From: Nocardia vaccinii NBRC 15922 | GTDB taxonomy: Bacteria; Actinomycetota; Actinomycetes; Mycobacteriales; Mycobacteriaceae | Assembly: GCF_001613305.1 (NCBI RefSeq) | Contig: NZ_BDCC01000021.1 | Coordinates: forward strand, 1 to 64,000 | Direction: 5' to 3' | DNA: 64,000 nucleotides | Shown here: piece by piece, positions 33,966 to 43,077 of the stretch | How the letters are laid out: each line of letters opens with the position of its first letter | Numbering within the stretch: position 1 is the first letter of the stretch | The notes under the pieces: generated by a model | Seen by the model: the letters and a program-made list of their open reading frames with translations, nothing else | Told to the model about the DNA's origin: nothing | Databases searched by the model: none | Made by a program: the position numbers and the translations under genes

Positions 33966-34197
33966 CCACGCGATTCCGTCGCGCTGCGCGAACTGGACGC
34001 CCGACTCGTCGCCCACAGCCTCTTTCGAACTGTCTCGATAATGATCGGTTTCACGACATCTGCCCGTGATCACGAGGAACTCCTGCTCGGTTGCCCCGTG
34101 TGGTGTCGATCAATCGTGTCGGAAACCGTGGTGGGAGCAGGGCTCTCGACTGCGGGCGTCGGGCTCCTCTCGAACTGAGGGGCTGGTTCTGTCGGAG

Positions 34198-34485
34198 TCA
34201 GGGGTTTCGCCGGGGGTGCGGGAGTGCTTGGTGGGGTTTCGCTGGCGTTGGCTGGCTGGGGTACCTGTTTCTGCTCGGGTAGTCGTGTCCAAGCATCGTC
34301 ATGGCGGCGGCTCGCCGGGGCTCGTTCCGGGTGAAGAGTGCGACCGGTACGGCCAGGAGCGTGCAGAAGAGCTGGGCCAACCCGTTGGCGAGTTCGGCCG
34401 GGCCTTGCCGGAGCAGCAGGTATCCGAGCCGGCCGATCCCGCTGGTTCCCGCCACCGCCGTTGCGACACTGGCGATTTCGTTCAC
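34198..34485 (-). CDS. Hypothetical small protein, possibly membrane-bound
   Basis: A 95-residue frame starting with GTG shows actinobacterial codon use and a hydrophobic segment (LANGLAQLFCTLLAVPVALFTR, about residues 32-53), then a Pro/Arg-rich tail. I do not recognise it, and the ribosome-binding site is poor. It is the only plausible gene in the 640-bp stretch 33966-34606; if it is not a gene, that stretch holds nothing else I can name. Confidence 0.3.
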   Translation of the reverse strand: MNEIASVATAVAGTSGIGRLGYLLLRQGPAELANGLAQLFCTLLAVPVALFTRNEPRRAAAMTMLGHDYPSRNRYPSQPTPAKPHQALPHPRRNP

Positions 34486-34606
34486 TGTGGTGTCAGGTGC
34501 GGTTGATCGGTCGACGACGCGAGCCGGCCCCGCCCGCGGCTCGAGGTGTTGCGTTCCGGGCTCCGGTTGAAGCGTGAGCCGAGGGCGGGCGGCAGGTTGC
34601 CGCGTA

Positions 34607-35962
34607 TCAGGTGAGGTAGCGGTAGACCGGGGAGTTGGGGTCCAGCCGTTCGCATTGCAGCGGGGAGGCGTGCATGCGGACCAGGAGGGGTTGCAGGGCG
34701 TCCGGGGAGCCCAGTTGGACGCCCACCAGGGCCGCGCCCGTTTCGCGGTTGTTGCGTTTGACGTATTCGAAGAGGGTGATGTCGTCGTCGGGGCCCAGGA
34801 CCTGGTCCAGGAAGCGGCGCAGGGCGCCGGGCTCCTGGGGGAAGTCCACCAGGAAATAGTGTTTCAGGCCCTGATGGACGAGGGAACGCTCGATGACCTC
34901 GCCGTAGCGTGAGACGTCGTTGTTGCCGCCGGAGATCAGGCACACCACCGTCGAGCCGGGAGTGATGTCGATCTCGGCGAGCGCGGCCACCGACAGTGCG
35001 CCCGCCGGTTCGGCGATGATGCCCTCGTTCTGGTACAGCTCCAGCATGGCCGTGCAGATCGCACCCTCGTCGACCAGCATCATCCGGAAAGAACCTGCGC
35101 CCCTGGGGGATTCGGTCGCGGTGAGCAGTGGGAGGGAGGCGTGCGAGACGACCCGGCCGCCGAAACTCGTGACCGCGGCGTAGGGCAGATCGCCGATCCG
35201 CCGCACCGCGGCGCCGTCGACGAAGGGGTCGACCTCGGGCAGCGTCACCGGTCCACCGGCCACCAGCGCCGCGGTCATCGAGGCCGCGCCCGCGGGTTCG
35301 ACCGCGAGAATCGCCGTGGCGGGCGAACGTTCGCGCAGATACGTGCCGATTCCGGCCAGGCAGCCACCGCCGCCGACCGGGACGATCACCAGATCCGGTG
35401 TGCGGCCGAGTTGTTCGAGGATTTCGGCGGCGATGGTGCCCTGCCCGGCGGCGGTGCGGGGATCGTCGAAGGGCGGCACCATCGTCGCGCCGGTGCGTGC
35501 GACGTCGGCGGCGGCCTCCGCGGCCGCGGCGTCGAAAGTGTCGCCGACCGCGATCAGTTCCACGAATTCGCCGCCGTGCGCGCGGATTCGATCGCGCTTC
35601 TGCTTCGGGGTGGTCCTCGGCACGTAGATGCGGCCGGTGATACCCATCGCGCGGCAGGCGAATGCGACGCCCTGGGCATGATTTCCGGCGCTGGCGGTCA
35701 CCACCCCGGCTGCCCGTTCGGCGTCGGTGAGTTGGACGATCAGGTTGTAGGCGCCGCGCAGTTTGTAGGAGCGCACGGCCGTGAGGTCTTCGCGCTTGAC
35801 GTAGACCTCCGCGCCGGACAGCGCCGAGAGCCGCTCGATCCGCTGTAGTGGGGTGGGCTCGATGATGTCGGAAATTCGCTTGGCGGCAGCATCGATCTCG
35901 TCCGCGCTCAGTTCGGGCAGCGGACCGGACAACTTCTCTGCGACATCAAGCGGTTCGGACAC
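34607..35962 (-). CDS. ilvA: Threonine ammonia-lyase
   Basis: A 451-residue PLP enzyme that converts threonine to 2-oxobutanoate, the first step of isoleucine synthesis. The Schiff-base Lys is in AVRSYKLRGAYN (about residue 62) and the PLP phosphate loop is VPVGGGGCLAG. One ACT-like regulatory domain at the C-terminus (HYFLVDFPQEPGALRRFLDQVLG, from about residue 370) is consistent with isoleucine feedback control. The start is GTG 35962. It stands alone, in a gene neighbourhood (dnaE1, tre, bio, nad) shared with mycobacteria. Confidence 0.93.
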   Translation of the reverse strand: MSEPLDVAEKLSGPLPELSADEIDAAAKRISDIIEPTPLQRIERLSALSGAEVYVKREDLTAVRSYKLRGAYNLIVQLTDAERAAGVVTASAGNHAQGVAFACRAMGITGRIYVPRTTPKQKRDRIRAHGGEFVELIAVGDTFDAAAAEAAADVARTGATMVPPFDDPRTAAGQGTIAAEILEQLGRTPDLVIVPVGGGGCLAGIGTYLRERSPATAILAVEPAGAASMTAALVAGGPVTLPEVDPFVDGAAVRRIGDLPYAAVTSFGGRVVSHASLPLLTATESPRGAGSFRMMLVDEGAICTAMLELYQNEGIIAEPAGALSVAALAEIDITPGSTVVCLISGGNNDVSRYGEVIERSLVHQGLKHYFLVDFPQEPGALRRFLDQVLGPDDDITLFEYVKRNNRETGAALVGVQLGSPDALQPLLVRMHASPLQCERLDPNSPVYRYLT

Positions 35963-36147
35963 CCGAACATGCTATCCGGGCCCCGAACCGGTGTGACGTG
36001 CGCCCATCGGCTGCGCAGGGGCGGCAGCGCCGAATCTCCGAAACCGCGGTGACCTGGGCGGATATTCGTCCGCTCCGGGATCGCGCAGCGCTGCGCGAGT
36101 GCGGCCGTACACGCCGGGGTGCACAGGCGAGCAGTGTTTCCGCATGG

Positions 36148-36167
36148 AAGTTCGGTAGACCGAACTT
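36148..36167. promoter_or_regulatory. 20-bp palindrome upstream of a small membrane-protein gene
   Basis: AAGTTCGGT-AG-ACCGAACTT is perfectly symmetrical and ends 24 nt before the ATG at 36191. It has the look of an operator for a dimeric repressor. No cognate regulator lies directly adjacent. Confidence 0.55.
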
Positions 36168-36190
36168 GGAGTTCCGTGTACCCTGACGAG

Positions 36191-36424
36191 ATGGCAGTGG
36201 TGAACCCTGAGCGAACCGTCCACCGCGGCGCGCGGACGGTCGATATCGCCGGTGCGCAGTGGCCGCTGTACAAGCTCGAGGCGTTGGCCTCGGGGTTGTT
36301 CGTCGGTCTGGTATTGGGGCTGGTCACCGGATCCGTGCAGGTCGCCGTGCTCGTCGCCGCAACGGTGGCCGCGCTGCGCTGGACAGTCGCCGCGGTCGGT
36401 CATCTGGTTCGCCCGGTCTCCTGA
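36191..36424 (+). CDS. Small membrane protein of unknown function
   Basis: A 77-residue protein with a polar N-terminus and two predicted membrane helices (LEALASGLFVGLVLGLVTG and VAVLVAATVAALRWTVAAVGHLV). I do not recognise a family. ATG 36191 is preferred because the operator-like palindrome just upstream would lie inside any longer version. It diverges from ilvA. Confidence 0.6.
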   Translation: MAVVNPERTVHRGARTVDIAGAQWPLYKLEALASGLFVGLVLGLVTGSVQVAVLVAATVAALRWTVAAVGHLVRPVS

Positions 36425-36944
36425 CTTCGGCTCGTCGGCCGGGGTTTACTTCGCATCCTCCGGTTCGCCGAATGCTACGCCGCAGGAACGCGGCATGACG
36501 CGCGTATGCGCGGACTCGCGGTGATCGCAGGCCATGGTCCCGGGGCCTATAGGTGGGCGGGTTCGGACATGCGCGGGGTGGCGGTTTGCGCCGCCGCTCG
36601 GCTGATTCGACGCGACCGGATGGTCGAGCGGGTCGTCTCGCGGACGGTTCGTCGTGCCGGCGAAACGCCGCGACTATCTGAAGTGTGAATGAGATCGACT
36701 GTGGCGCAGTGTTTTTCGAGCCTTCCCTGATTCCGTTTGCGAGGTTCCGCGATCAGCGGAGCTGTGATCGCTAACATTCATCCGTCCGGAATTCCCCTCG
36801 TGGCGACGGGAGAACCAGTGCCTCCGGCATCGCTTGAGGCGCATGGTGTTTCACTCCGAGCCGGGCGGGCAGCGGTACGGATGCATGCGGGCGCTAACCT
36901 GAGTCATGGATCGACGCCGGTAGTCCGGCACGGAAGGTGGGGAT
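36425..36944. other. Intergenic stretch upstream of the LacI-type gene
   Basis: About 520 bp without a convincing gene. Short open frames on both strands lack ribosome sites and protein-like composition. The 3' end presumably holds the promoter of the LacI-type regulator, but no clear operator was found. Confidence 0.4.
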
Positions 36945-37982
36945 GTGAAGGACCGTAGCGGGCGTTCCCCGGGTAAGCCAGGCCGTCCGGCGGTGATGAC
37001 GGACGTGGCCAAGCTGGCCGGTGTGTCGCATCAGACCGTCTCGCGCGTGCTGAACGACAGCCCGCAGGTGCGCGCCGAAACGCGCGAACGCGTCCTGGCC
37101 GCCGTCGAAGCGCTGGGATATCGCCCCAACGCGATGGCCCGCGGCCTGGTCAGCCGGCGTTCGAAGGTCCTCGGCGTGGTCACCTTCGACACCGTGCTGT
37201 TCGGTCCGGCATCGATGATGCTGGGTATCGAAAGGGCGGCGCGCGCGGCCGGTTACGGCGTCAGTATCGCCACCTTGGAGACCGTGGACCGGCCCAGTGT
37301 GCTGGCCGCGGTCAACACCCTCGCCGATCAAGGCGTCGACGGCGTGATCGTCATCGCGCCGCAGCAGACCACCGCGGCCGCGTTGCACTCGATGCCCCGC
37401 CAACTGGTCGTGGTCGCCGTCGAGGCCGGTCAGGACGCCGGACTGCCCGCCGCCGCCGTGGACCAGTTCGAGGGCACTCGCCTGGCCGTGCAACACCTGC
37501 TCGACCTCGGGCATCGCACGGTCTGGCACGTCTCCGGCCCGGCCGGTTGGCTCGAGGCGCGCGATCGTGCCGAGGGCTGGCGGCGCGCGCTGGAGGCGGC
37601 CGGTGCGGAGATCCCACCGCTGATCGGCGGCGATTGGAGCGCCCGCTCGGGCTACGAGGCGGGCCTGGTGCTGGCCGCCCAATCCGGGGTCACCGCGGTC
37701 TTCGCCGCCAACGACCAGATGGCCCTGGGCCTGCTGCGTGCGTTCGCCGAACGCGGGATCCGTGTCCCCGAAGACGTTTCGGTGGTCGGCTTCGACGACA
37801 TCCCCGAGGCCGCCTACCTGACCCCGCCCCTGACCACCATGCGCCAGGACTTCGACGAGGTCGGCCGCCGCAGCATGCAACTGCTGTTGCAACTCCTCGA
37901 ATCCGACACCGACGTCCCCGAACCACCGCCGGTGGTCCCCACTCTCGTCGTCCGCGAAAGCACCGCCCCGCCCGCACGGTAG
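36945..37982 (+). CDS. LacI-family transcriptional regulator
   Basis: A 345-residue repressor-type protein. The N-terminal helix-turn-helix and hinge are textbook: MTDVAKLAGVSHQTVSRVLN followed by GYRPNAMARGL (residues 18-66). The rest is a periplasmic-binding-like ligand domain (VLGVVTFDTVLFGPASMM through SVVGFDDIPEAAYLTPPLTTM). Sugar-type effectors are usual, but none can be named here. GTG 36945 follows a GGTGGGGAT site. It converges on dnaE1 with a hairpin between them and has no sugar genes next to it. Confidence 0.92.
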   Translation: MKDRSGRSPGKPGRPAVMTDVAKLAGVSHQTVSRVLNDSPQVRAETRERVLAAVEALGYRPNAMARGLVSRRSKVLGVVTFDTVLFGPASMMLGIERAARAAGYGVSIATLETVDRPSVLAAVNTLADQGVDGVIVIAPQQTTAAALHSMPRQLVVVAVEAGQDAGLPAAAVDQFEGTRLAVQHLLDLGHRTVWHVSGPAGWLEARDRAEGWRRALEAAGAEIPPLIGGDWSARSGYEAGLVLAAQSGVTAVFAANDQMALGLLRAFAERGIRVPEDVSVVGFDDIPEAAYLTPPLTTMRQDFDEVGRRSMQLLLQLLESDTDVPEPPPVVPTLVVRESTAPPAR

Positions 37983-37996
37983 CGCCGGTCCGATCC

Positions 37997-38023
37997 GGCT
38001 CGGGACTCGGATGGCCCCGAGCC
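37997..38023. terminator. Hairpin between the LacI-type gene and dnaE1
   Basis: Arms GGCTCGGG (37997-38004) and CCCGAGCC (38016-38023) enclose an 11-nt loop in the 133-bp convergent gap. No T-run follows. Confidence 0.5.
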
Positions 38024-38115
38024 TGGGAACGGTTGGCGCAGAACGCGACTCCGATGAAGTCGGACTGCGCGAGGAGCCCGGTTGCCGATGCGGCCTTCGA
38101 ACGTGTCCCGGCCCG

Positions 38116-41100
38116 CTAACTCGCCAGGCACCCCGGTCCCAGGAGCGCCTTGAGATCGCCCATCAACGCCGAGGACGGCGAAACTCGCAGGTTGTCGGCG
38201 ACCTTGAGCAGGGTGGTTTTCTCTCGGGAACCGACGTGGCGGATGTGGACGTCGGCGGTGCCGGGGTGGCTGGACAGGACGCGTTTGAGGGCGCTGACCT
38301 TGTCGGGGGTGCACAGGCGGGTCGGGATGGTGACGGCGAGTGGTTTCTCCACGCCGATCGCGGACAGGTCCGGCACCACGAGATCGTTGGCGATCAGCGA
38401 AATGCGGTCGTCGCGGAGCGAGACGCGGGCCTTGACCAGCACGACCGCATCGTCGACGACGTCCATGCCGTACACCGAATAGGACTGCGGGAAGAACAGC
38501 ACCTCGATCCCACCGGTGAGATCCTCGAGCTGGGCCGAGGCCCAGGGCAGGCCGTTCTTGTTGACACGGCGGTTCACCGAGGCCAGGATGCCGCCGATGG
38601 TGACCTGGGCGCCGTCCTTCACATCACCCTGCAGAATCGACGGAATGGGGGTATCCGCCTGTGCCGCAAGCACATGCTCGACCCCGTTGAGCGGATGCCC
38701 GGACACGTACAGGCCCAGCATCTCCCGCTCCAGCGCGAGCTTGTGCTTGGACTCCCACTCCTCGTCGGGAACCTTTACATCGAAGACCGAGGCCATCGAT
38801 TCGTCGCTGTCGTCCAGCCCGCCGAACAGGTCGAACTGGCCGATCGCCTCGGCCTTCTTGGTGGACATCACCGCGTCGATGGCATCGGAGTGCACCAGCA
38901 GCAGACCCTTGCGGGGATGGCCGAGCGAGTCGAAAGCCCCTGCCTTGATGAGGGATTCGGTGACTTTCTTGGTGCAGGCGACGGTGTCGATCTTGTTGAG
39001 ATAGTCGGAGAAATCGGTGTACTTCGACTTCTCCTTGCGGGCTGCGATGATCGAGGACACCACGTTCGCGCCGACGTTGCGCACCGCACCCAGCCCGAAA
39101 CGGATATCCGCGCCGACCGAGGCGAAGTTGTGCTCGGACTCGTTCACATCCGGCGGCAGCACGGTGATCCCCAGGCGGCGGCAGTCGGACAGATAGACCG
39201 CGGCCTTGTCCTTGTCGTCGCCGACGCTGGTGAGCAACGCGGCCATGTATTCGGCCGGATAGTTCGCCTTCAGGTAGGCGGTCCAGTAGGAGACCAGGCC
39301 GTAGGCGGCGGCGTGCGATTTGTTGAACGCGTATCCGGCGAACGGAAGGATGGTGTCCCACAGCGCCTTGATCGAGGCCTTGGAGAATCCGTTCTCCAGC
39401 ATGCCCTTCTCGAAGCCCTCGAACTCGGCCTCGAGGACCTCGGCCTTCTTCTTACCCATCGCGCGGCGCAGAATGTCCGCTCGGCCGAGCGAGTATCCGG
39501 CCACCTTCTGCGCGACGTGCATGATCTGCTCTTGGTAGACGATCAGGCCGAACGTCTCGCCGAGGATGTCCTTCAGCGGCTCCTCGAGCTCCGGATGGAT
39601 CGGTTTGACCTCTTGCCGGTTGTTCTTGCGGTCGGCGTAGTCGTTGTGCGCGTTCATGCCCATCGGGCCGGGGCGGTACAGCGCGCCGACCGCCACGATG
39701 TCCTCGAACGCGTTGGGCTGCATGCGGCGCAGCAGATCTCGCATGGGTCCACCATCGAGCTGGAACACGCCGAGAGTGTCACCGCGCGAAAGCAATTCGA
39801 AGGTGGCCGGATCGTCCAGCGGCAGCGTGTCCATATCCAGGTCGATGCCGCGGTTGGCCTTGATGTTGTCCAGCGCGTCGCCGATCACCGTCAGGTTGCG
39901 CAGGCCCAGGAAATCCATCTTCAACAGGCCGATGGCCTCACACGACGGATAGTCCCAGCCGGTGATGATCGCGCCGTCCTGCGCGCGCTTCCACACCGGG
40001 ATCGCGTCGGTGAGCGGCTCGCTGGACATGATGACCGCGCAGGCGTGTACGCCCGCATTGCGGATCAGGCCCTCGAGCCCCTTGGCCGTCTCGTAGATCT
40101 TGGCGATCTCCGGATTGGTCTCGATCAGGGTGCGGACCTCGGCAGCCTCCTTGTACCGCTCGTGTTCGGGATCGGTGATTCCCGAGACCGAGATGTCCTT
40201 GGCCATGATCGGCGGCGGCAGCGCCTTGGTGATCTGGTCGGCGATGGCGAAACCGGGCTGACCGTGCAGGACTCGGGCCGAATCCTTCAGTGCGGCCTTG
40301 GTTTTGATGGTGCCGAAGGTGATGACCTGGGCGACCCGATCGCTGCCCCACTTCTCCGAGGCGTAGCGCACCATCTCACCGCGACGGCGATCGTCGAAGT
40401 CGATATCGATATCCGGCATCGACACGCGCTCGGGGTTCAGGAACCGCTCGAACAACAGACCGTGCGGCAGCGGGTCGATATTGGTGATGCCCAGCGCGTA
40501 GGCGACCAGCGAACCGGCCGCCGAACCACGGCCCGGCCCGACCCGGATGCCGACCTCGCGGGCATGGTTGATCAGGTCACCGACGACGAGGAAGTAGGCC
40601 GGGAAGCCCATCTCCAGGATGACGCCGATCTCGTACTCGACCTGGTCGATGTATTTCTGCGGCGGACCATCGGGGAACCGGCGGTCCAGGCCGCGGCGCA
40701 CCTCCTCGCGCAGCCAGCTGGCCTGGGTGTGCCCTTCGGGCACGGGGAAGATCGGCATCCGGTCCCGATGGGTCCACACGTCCTCGTAGGGCTGCACCCG
40801 CTCGCCGATCAGGACCGTGTTGTCGCACGCCCCGGGCACCTCGGCATCCCAGATGGCGCGCATCTCGTCGGCGGATTTGAGGTAGTAGCCGCTGCCGTCG
40901 AATTTGAAGCGGGTCGGGTCCGAGAGCGTCTTGCCGGTCTGAATGCACAGCAGCGCTTCGTGGTTCGTGGAGTCGGACTCGTGCACGTAGTGGCAGTCGT
41001 TGGTGGCCAGCGCGGGGATGCCGAGCTTCTTGCCGACCTCCAGCAGACCCTGGCGCACCCGCGTCTCGATGGACAGGCCGTGGTCCATCACCTCGAGGAA

Positions 41101-41661
41101 GAAGTTGTCCTTGCCGAAGATCTCCTGCCACTTGGCCGCGGCCTCGAGCGCCTCGCGCTCATGACCGAGGCGCAACCGGGTCTGCACCTCGCCCGAGGGG
41201 CAGCCGGTGGTGGCGATGATGCCCTCGGCGTGCTCGGCGATGATCTCGGCGTCCATCCGGGACCACTTGCCGAGCTGGCCCTCGATCGAGGCCAGCGAGG
41301 ACAGCTTGAACAGGTTGCGCAAACCCGTCGCGTTCTCCGCGACCATCGTCATGTGGGTGTACGCACCCGAACCCGAGACGTCGTCGCCCTTCTGGCTCGG
41401 ATCACCCCACTGGACACGTTTGGTGTTGAACCGCGACTCGGGCGCGATGTACGCCTCGATGCCGATGATCGGCTTGATGCCCTGCTTCTTGGCCGAGTTG
41501 TAGAACTCCGAGGCGCCGAACATATTGCCGTGGTCGGTCATGCCGACGGCGGTCATGCCGAGCCGCTCGGCCTCCTTGAACAGCGGCGTTATCTTCGCCG
41601 CGCCGTCGAGCATCGAGTACTCGGTGTGGTTGTGGAGGTGAACGAATCCCGAGGCTGACAC
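38116..41661 (-). CDS. dnaE1: DNA polymerase III alpha subunit
   Basis: The replicative polymerase subunit, 1181 residues. The N-terminal PHP domain (FVHLHNHTEYSMLDGAAK) retains His/Asp metal ligands; in mycobacteria this domain supplies proofreading exonuclease activity. The catalytic acidic motif PDIDIDFDDRRR lies near residue 416. The finger region YAFNKSHAAAYG is near residue 775, and an OB-fold is near 1010-1090 (VTIGGILASVNRRVNKNG). The start is GTG 41661. Length and domain order match DnaE1 rather than the mutagenic DnaE2. It is monocistronic. Confidence 0.96.
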   Translation of the reverse strand: MSASGFVHLHNHTEYSMLDGAAKITPLFKEAERLGMTAVGMTDHGNMFGASEFYNSAKKQGIKPIIGIEAYIAPESRFNTKRVQWGDPSQKGDDVSGSGAYTHMTMVAENATGLRNLFKLSSLASIEGQLGKWSRMDAEIIAEHAEGIIATTGCPSGEVQTRLRLGHEREALEAAAKWQEIFGKDNFFLEVMDHGLSIETRVRQGLLEVGKKLGIPALATNDCHYVHESDSTNHEALLCIQTGKTLSDPTRFKFDGSGYYLKSADEMRAIWDAEVPGACDNTVLIGERVQPYEDVWTHRDRMPIFPVPEGHTQASWLREEVRRGLDRRFPDGPPQKYIDQVEYEIGVILEMGFPAYFLVVGDLINHAREVGIRVGPGRGSAAGSLVAYALGITNIDPLPHGLLFERFLNPERVSMPDIDIDFDDRRRGEMVRYASEKWGSDRVAQVITFGTIKTKAALKDSARVLHGQPGFAIADQITKALPPPIMAKDISVSGITDPEHERYKEAAEVRTLIETNPEIAKIYETAKGLEGLIRNAGVHACAVIMSSEPLTDAIPVWKRAQDGAIITGWDYPSCEAIGLLKMDFLGLRNLTVIGDALDNIKANRGIDLDMDTLPLDDPATFELLSRGDTLGVFQLDGGPMRDLLRRMQPNAFEDIVAVGALYRPGPMGMNAHNDYADRKNNRQEVKPIHPELEEPLKDILGETFGLIVYQEQIMHVAQKVAGYSLGRADILRRAMGKKKAEVLEAEFEGFEKGMLENGFSKASIKALWDTILPFAGYAFNKSHAAAYGLVSYWTAYLKANYPAEYMAALLTSVGDDKDKAAVYLSDCRRLGITVLPPDVNESEHNFASVGADIRFGLGAVRNVGANVVSSIIAARKEKSKYTDFSDYLNKIDTVACTKKVTESLIKAGAFDSLGHPRKGLLLVHSDAIDAVMSTKKAEAIGQFDLFGGLDDSDESMASVFDVKVPDEEWESKHKLALEREMLGLYVSGHPLNGVEHVLAAQADTPIPSILQGDVKDGAQVTIGGILASVNRRVNKNGLPWASAQLEDLTGGIEVLFFPQSYSVYGMDVVDDAVVLVKARVSLRDDRISLIANDLVVPDLSAIGVEKPLAVTIPTRLCTPDKVSALKRVLSSHPGTADVHIRHVGSREKTTLLKVADNLRVSPSSALMGDLKALLGPGCLAS

Positions 41662-41904
41662 GGCTAGAGATTATGCCCCGGGTACGACAGGAATCCGGGA
41701 GGTGGGCCGAGGTCGGTGCGAAAGCGCATGTGATAGCGGTCCGATCGTGTCGACCCGATCGCTGTGCGGATGCCCAACACCCGAAACCCGGGTGTGGCGG
41801 AGGTGATTTGGGGGAATGATGAGGCTGTGCGCGAGACGCCCGAAGACGATTCGGGTAGTCGGCTACGCGCGCAAGGGTTATGCGTGGGGCGGGAGGATCC
41901 ACTT

Positions 41905-43062
41905 ATGAAACGTCTGATTGTGTGCTGTGACGGCACCTGGGGAACGGCGAGCAATCCGTCGGTGTCCAATGTCGTCAAGATCGCGGAATCGGTCCGGCTG
42001 GACACCACGGCGGCAGCCGGGGGTTCGGTCGGGCAGCGGGTGTTCTACACCGACGGGCCCGGCTCGCGCGGATACCTGCTCGACAAATACCTCGGCGGCG
42101 CCTTCGGGCTCGGCCTTGATGCCGGGCTGTCCACCATGTACTGGCAGCTGGCGCTGAACTGGGAGCCCGGCGACGAGATCTTCGTCTTCGGTTTCAGTCG
42201 CGGCGCCTACACAGCCCGCAGTCTCACCGGTCTGATCGCCCGGATCGGTCTGCTGACCGCCGAGGCGATGATCGAAGGCCGGTATCCCGAGGCGATGCGG
42301 ATCTTCCGGCAGCGCAAGGACGATCCGGACGACCCCGATCCGGACGAGTGGGTCGAATTCCGCGCCCGGCACTGTCAGTATCCGGTGCCGATCAAATTCG
42401 TGGGCGTCTTCGACACGGTCGGTGCGATGGGCGTTCCCGGGATCACCTCGTGGCGTTACCGATTCCACGATCTGCGGCTGTCGCCGGGCGTGCACACCGC
42501 GCGTCAGGCGCTGGCCGTCGACGAGCGCCGGCGCATCTACCAGCCCTGCCTGTGGGAGGTCACCGACGAGGAAGGGGTCGTCCAGCAGCGGCCCGATCGC
42601 GTCAAACAGGTGTGGTTCGAGGGCTGTCACACCGATATCGGCGGCGGTATGCCCGACAGCAGGCTCTCCGATCGGACGCTGCGCTGGATGGTGCGCGAGG
42701 CGCGGGAACAGGGTCTGGAATTCGACGACGACCTGCTGGCCAAGATCCTCGAACACGGCGAATCCGCCTCCGGCCCTGTACATCCGAGCAATTCGCTGAC
42801 CTGGGCCTACCGATTCACGAACCTGATCGGGACGCTGCTGCGCCCGGGTAACCCGAGGTTCTACCGGGACGCCTGGCGGCGGCTGTGCGCACCCGAGGAC
42901 AAGCGAGTGTTCCTGGCCTCCTGCGCGAAACCGCATGGCGACTACGACCCGCCGAACCTGCGCCGCTGGTCACAGGAGTGCGGCGACAACGTCCCCGTCG
43001 AGCAGACCGCGCATCCGGCGCACCCGGCCGATTCCGAGGCGCAGGAGGGAATCCCGGCCTGA
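41905..43062 (+). CDS. DUF2235 alpha/beta hydrolase (Tle1-like)
   Basis: A 385-residue protein of the DUF2235 family, related to the catalytic part of type VI secretion phospholipase effector Tle1. It opens RLIVCCDGTWGTASN, carries the nucleophile elbow GFSRGAYTARSLTGLI with GFSRG (about residue 100), and has a conserved acidic loop VGVFDTVGAMGVPG and a His-containing EGCHTDIGGG. No signal peptide or membrane segment is seen. ATG 41905 follows GGGAGG; an upstream open extension is not protein-like. The role in actinobacteria is unknown. It converges on treY with a 15-bp gap. Confidence 0.88.
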   Translation: MKRLIVCCDGTWGTASNPSVSNVVKIAESVRLDTTAAAGGSVGQRVFYTDGPGSRGYLLDKYLGGAFGLGLDAGLSTMYWQLALNWEPGDEIFVFGFSRGAYTARSLTGLIARIGLLTAEAMIEGRYPEAMRIFRQRKDDPDDPDPDEWVEFRARHCQYPVPIKFVGVFDTVGAMGVPGITSWRYRFHDLRLSPGVHTARQALAVDERRRIYQPCLWEVTDEEGVVQQRPDRVKQVWFEGCHTDIGGGMPDSRLSDRTLRWMVREAREQGLEFDDDLLAKILEHGESASGPVHPSNSLTWAYRFTNLIGTLLRPGNPRFYRDAWRRLCAPEDKRVFLASCAKPHGDYDPPNLRRWSQECGDNVPVEQTAHPAHPADSEAQEGIPA

Positions 43063-43077
43063 GCTTCGCCGCGCTCT

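Noticed and set aside
38011..41658. Very long plus-strand open frame opposite dnaE1
   Set aside because: It is the antisense shadow of dnaE1, with a His/Arg/Asp-rich composition typical of high-GC reverse frames.
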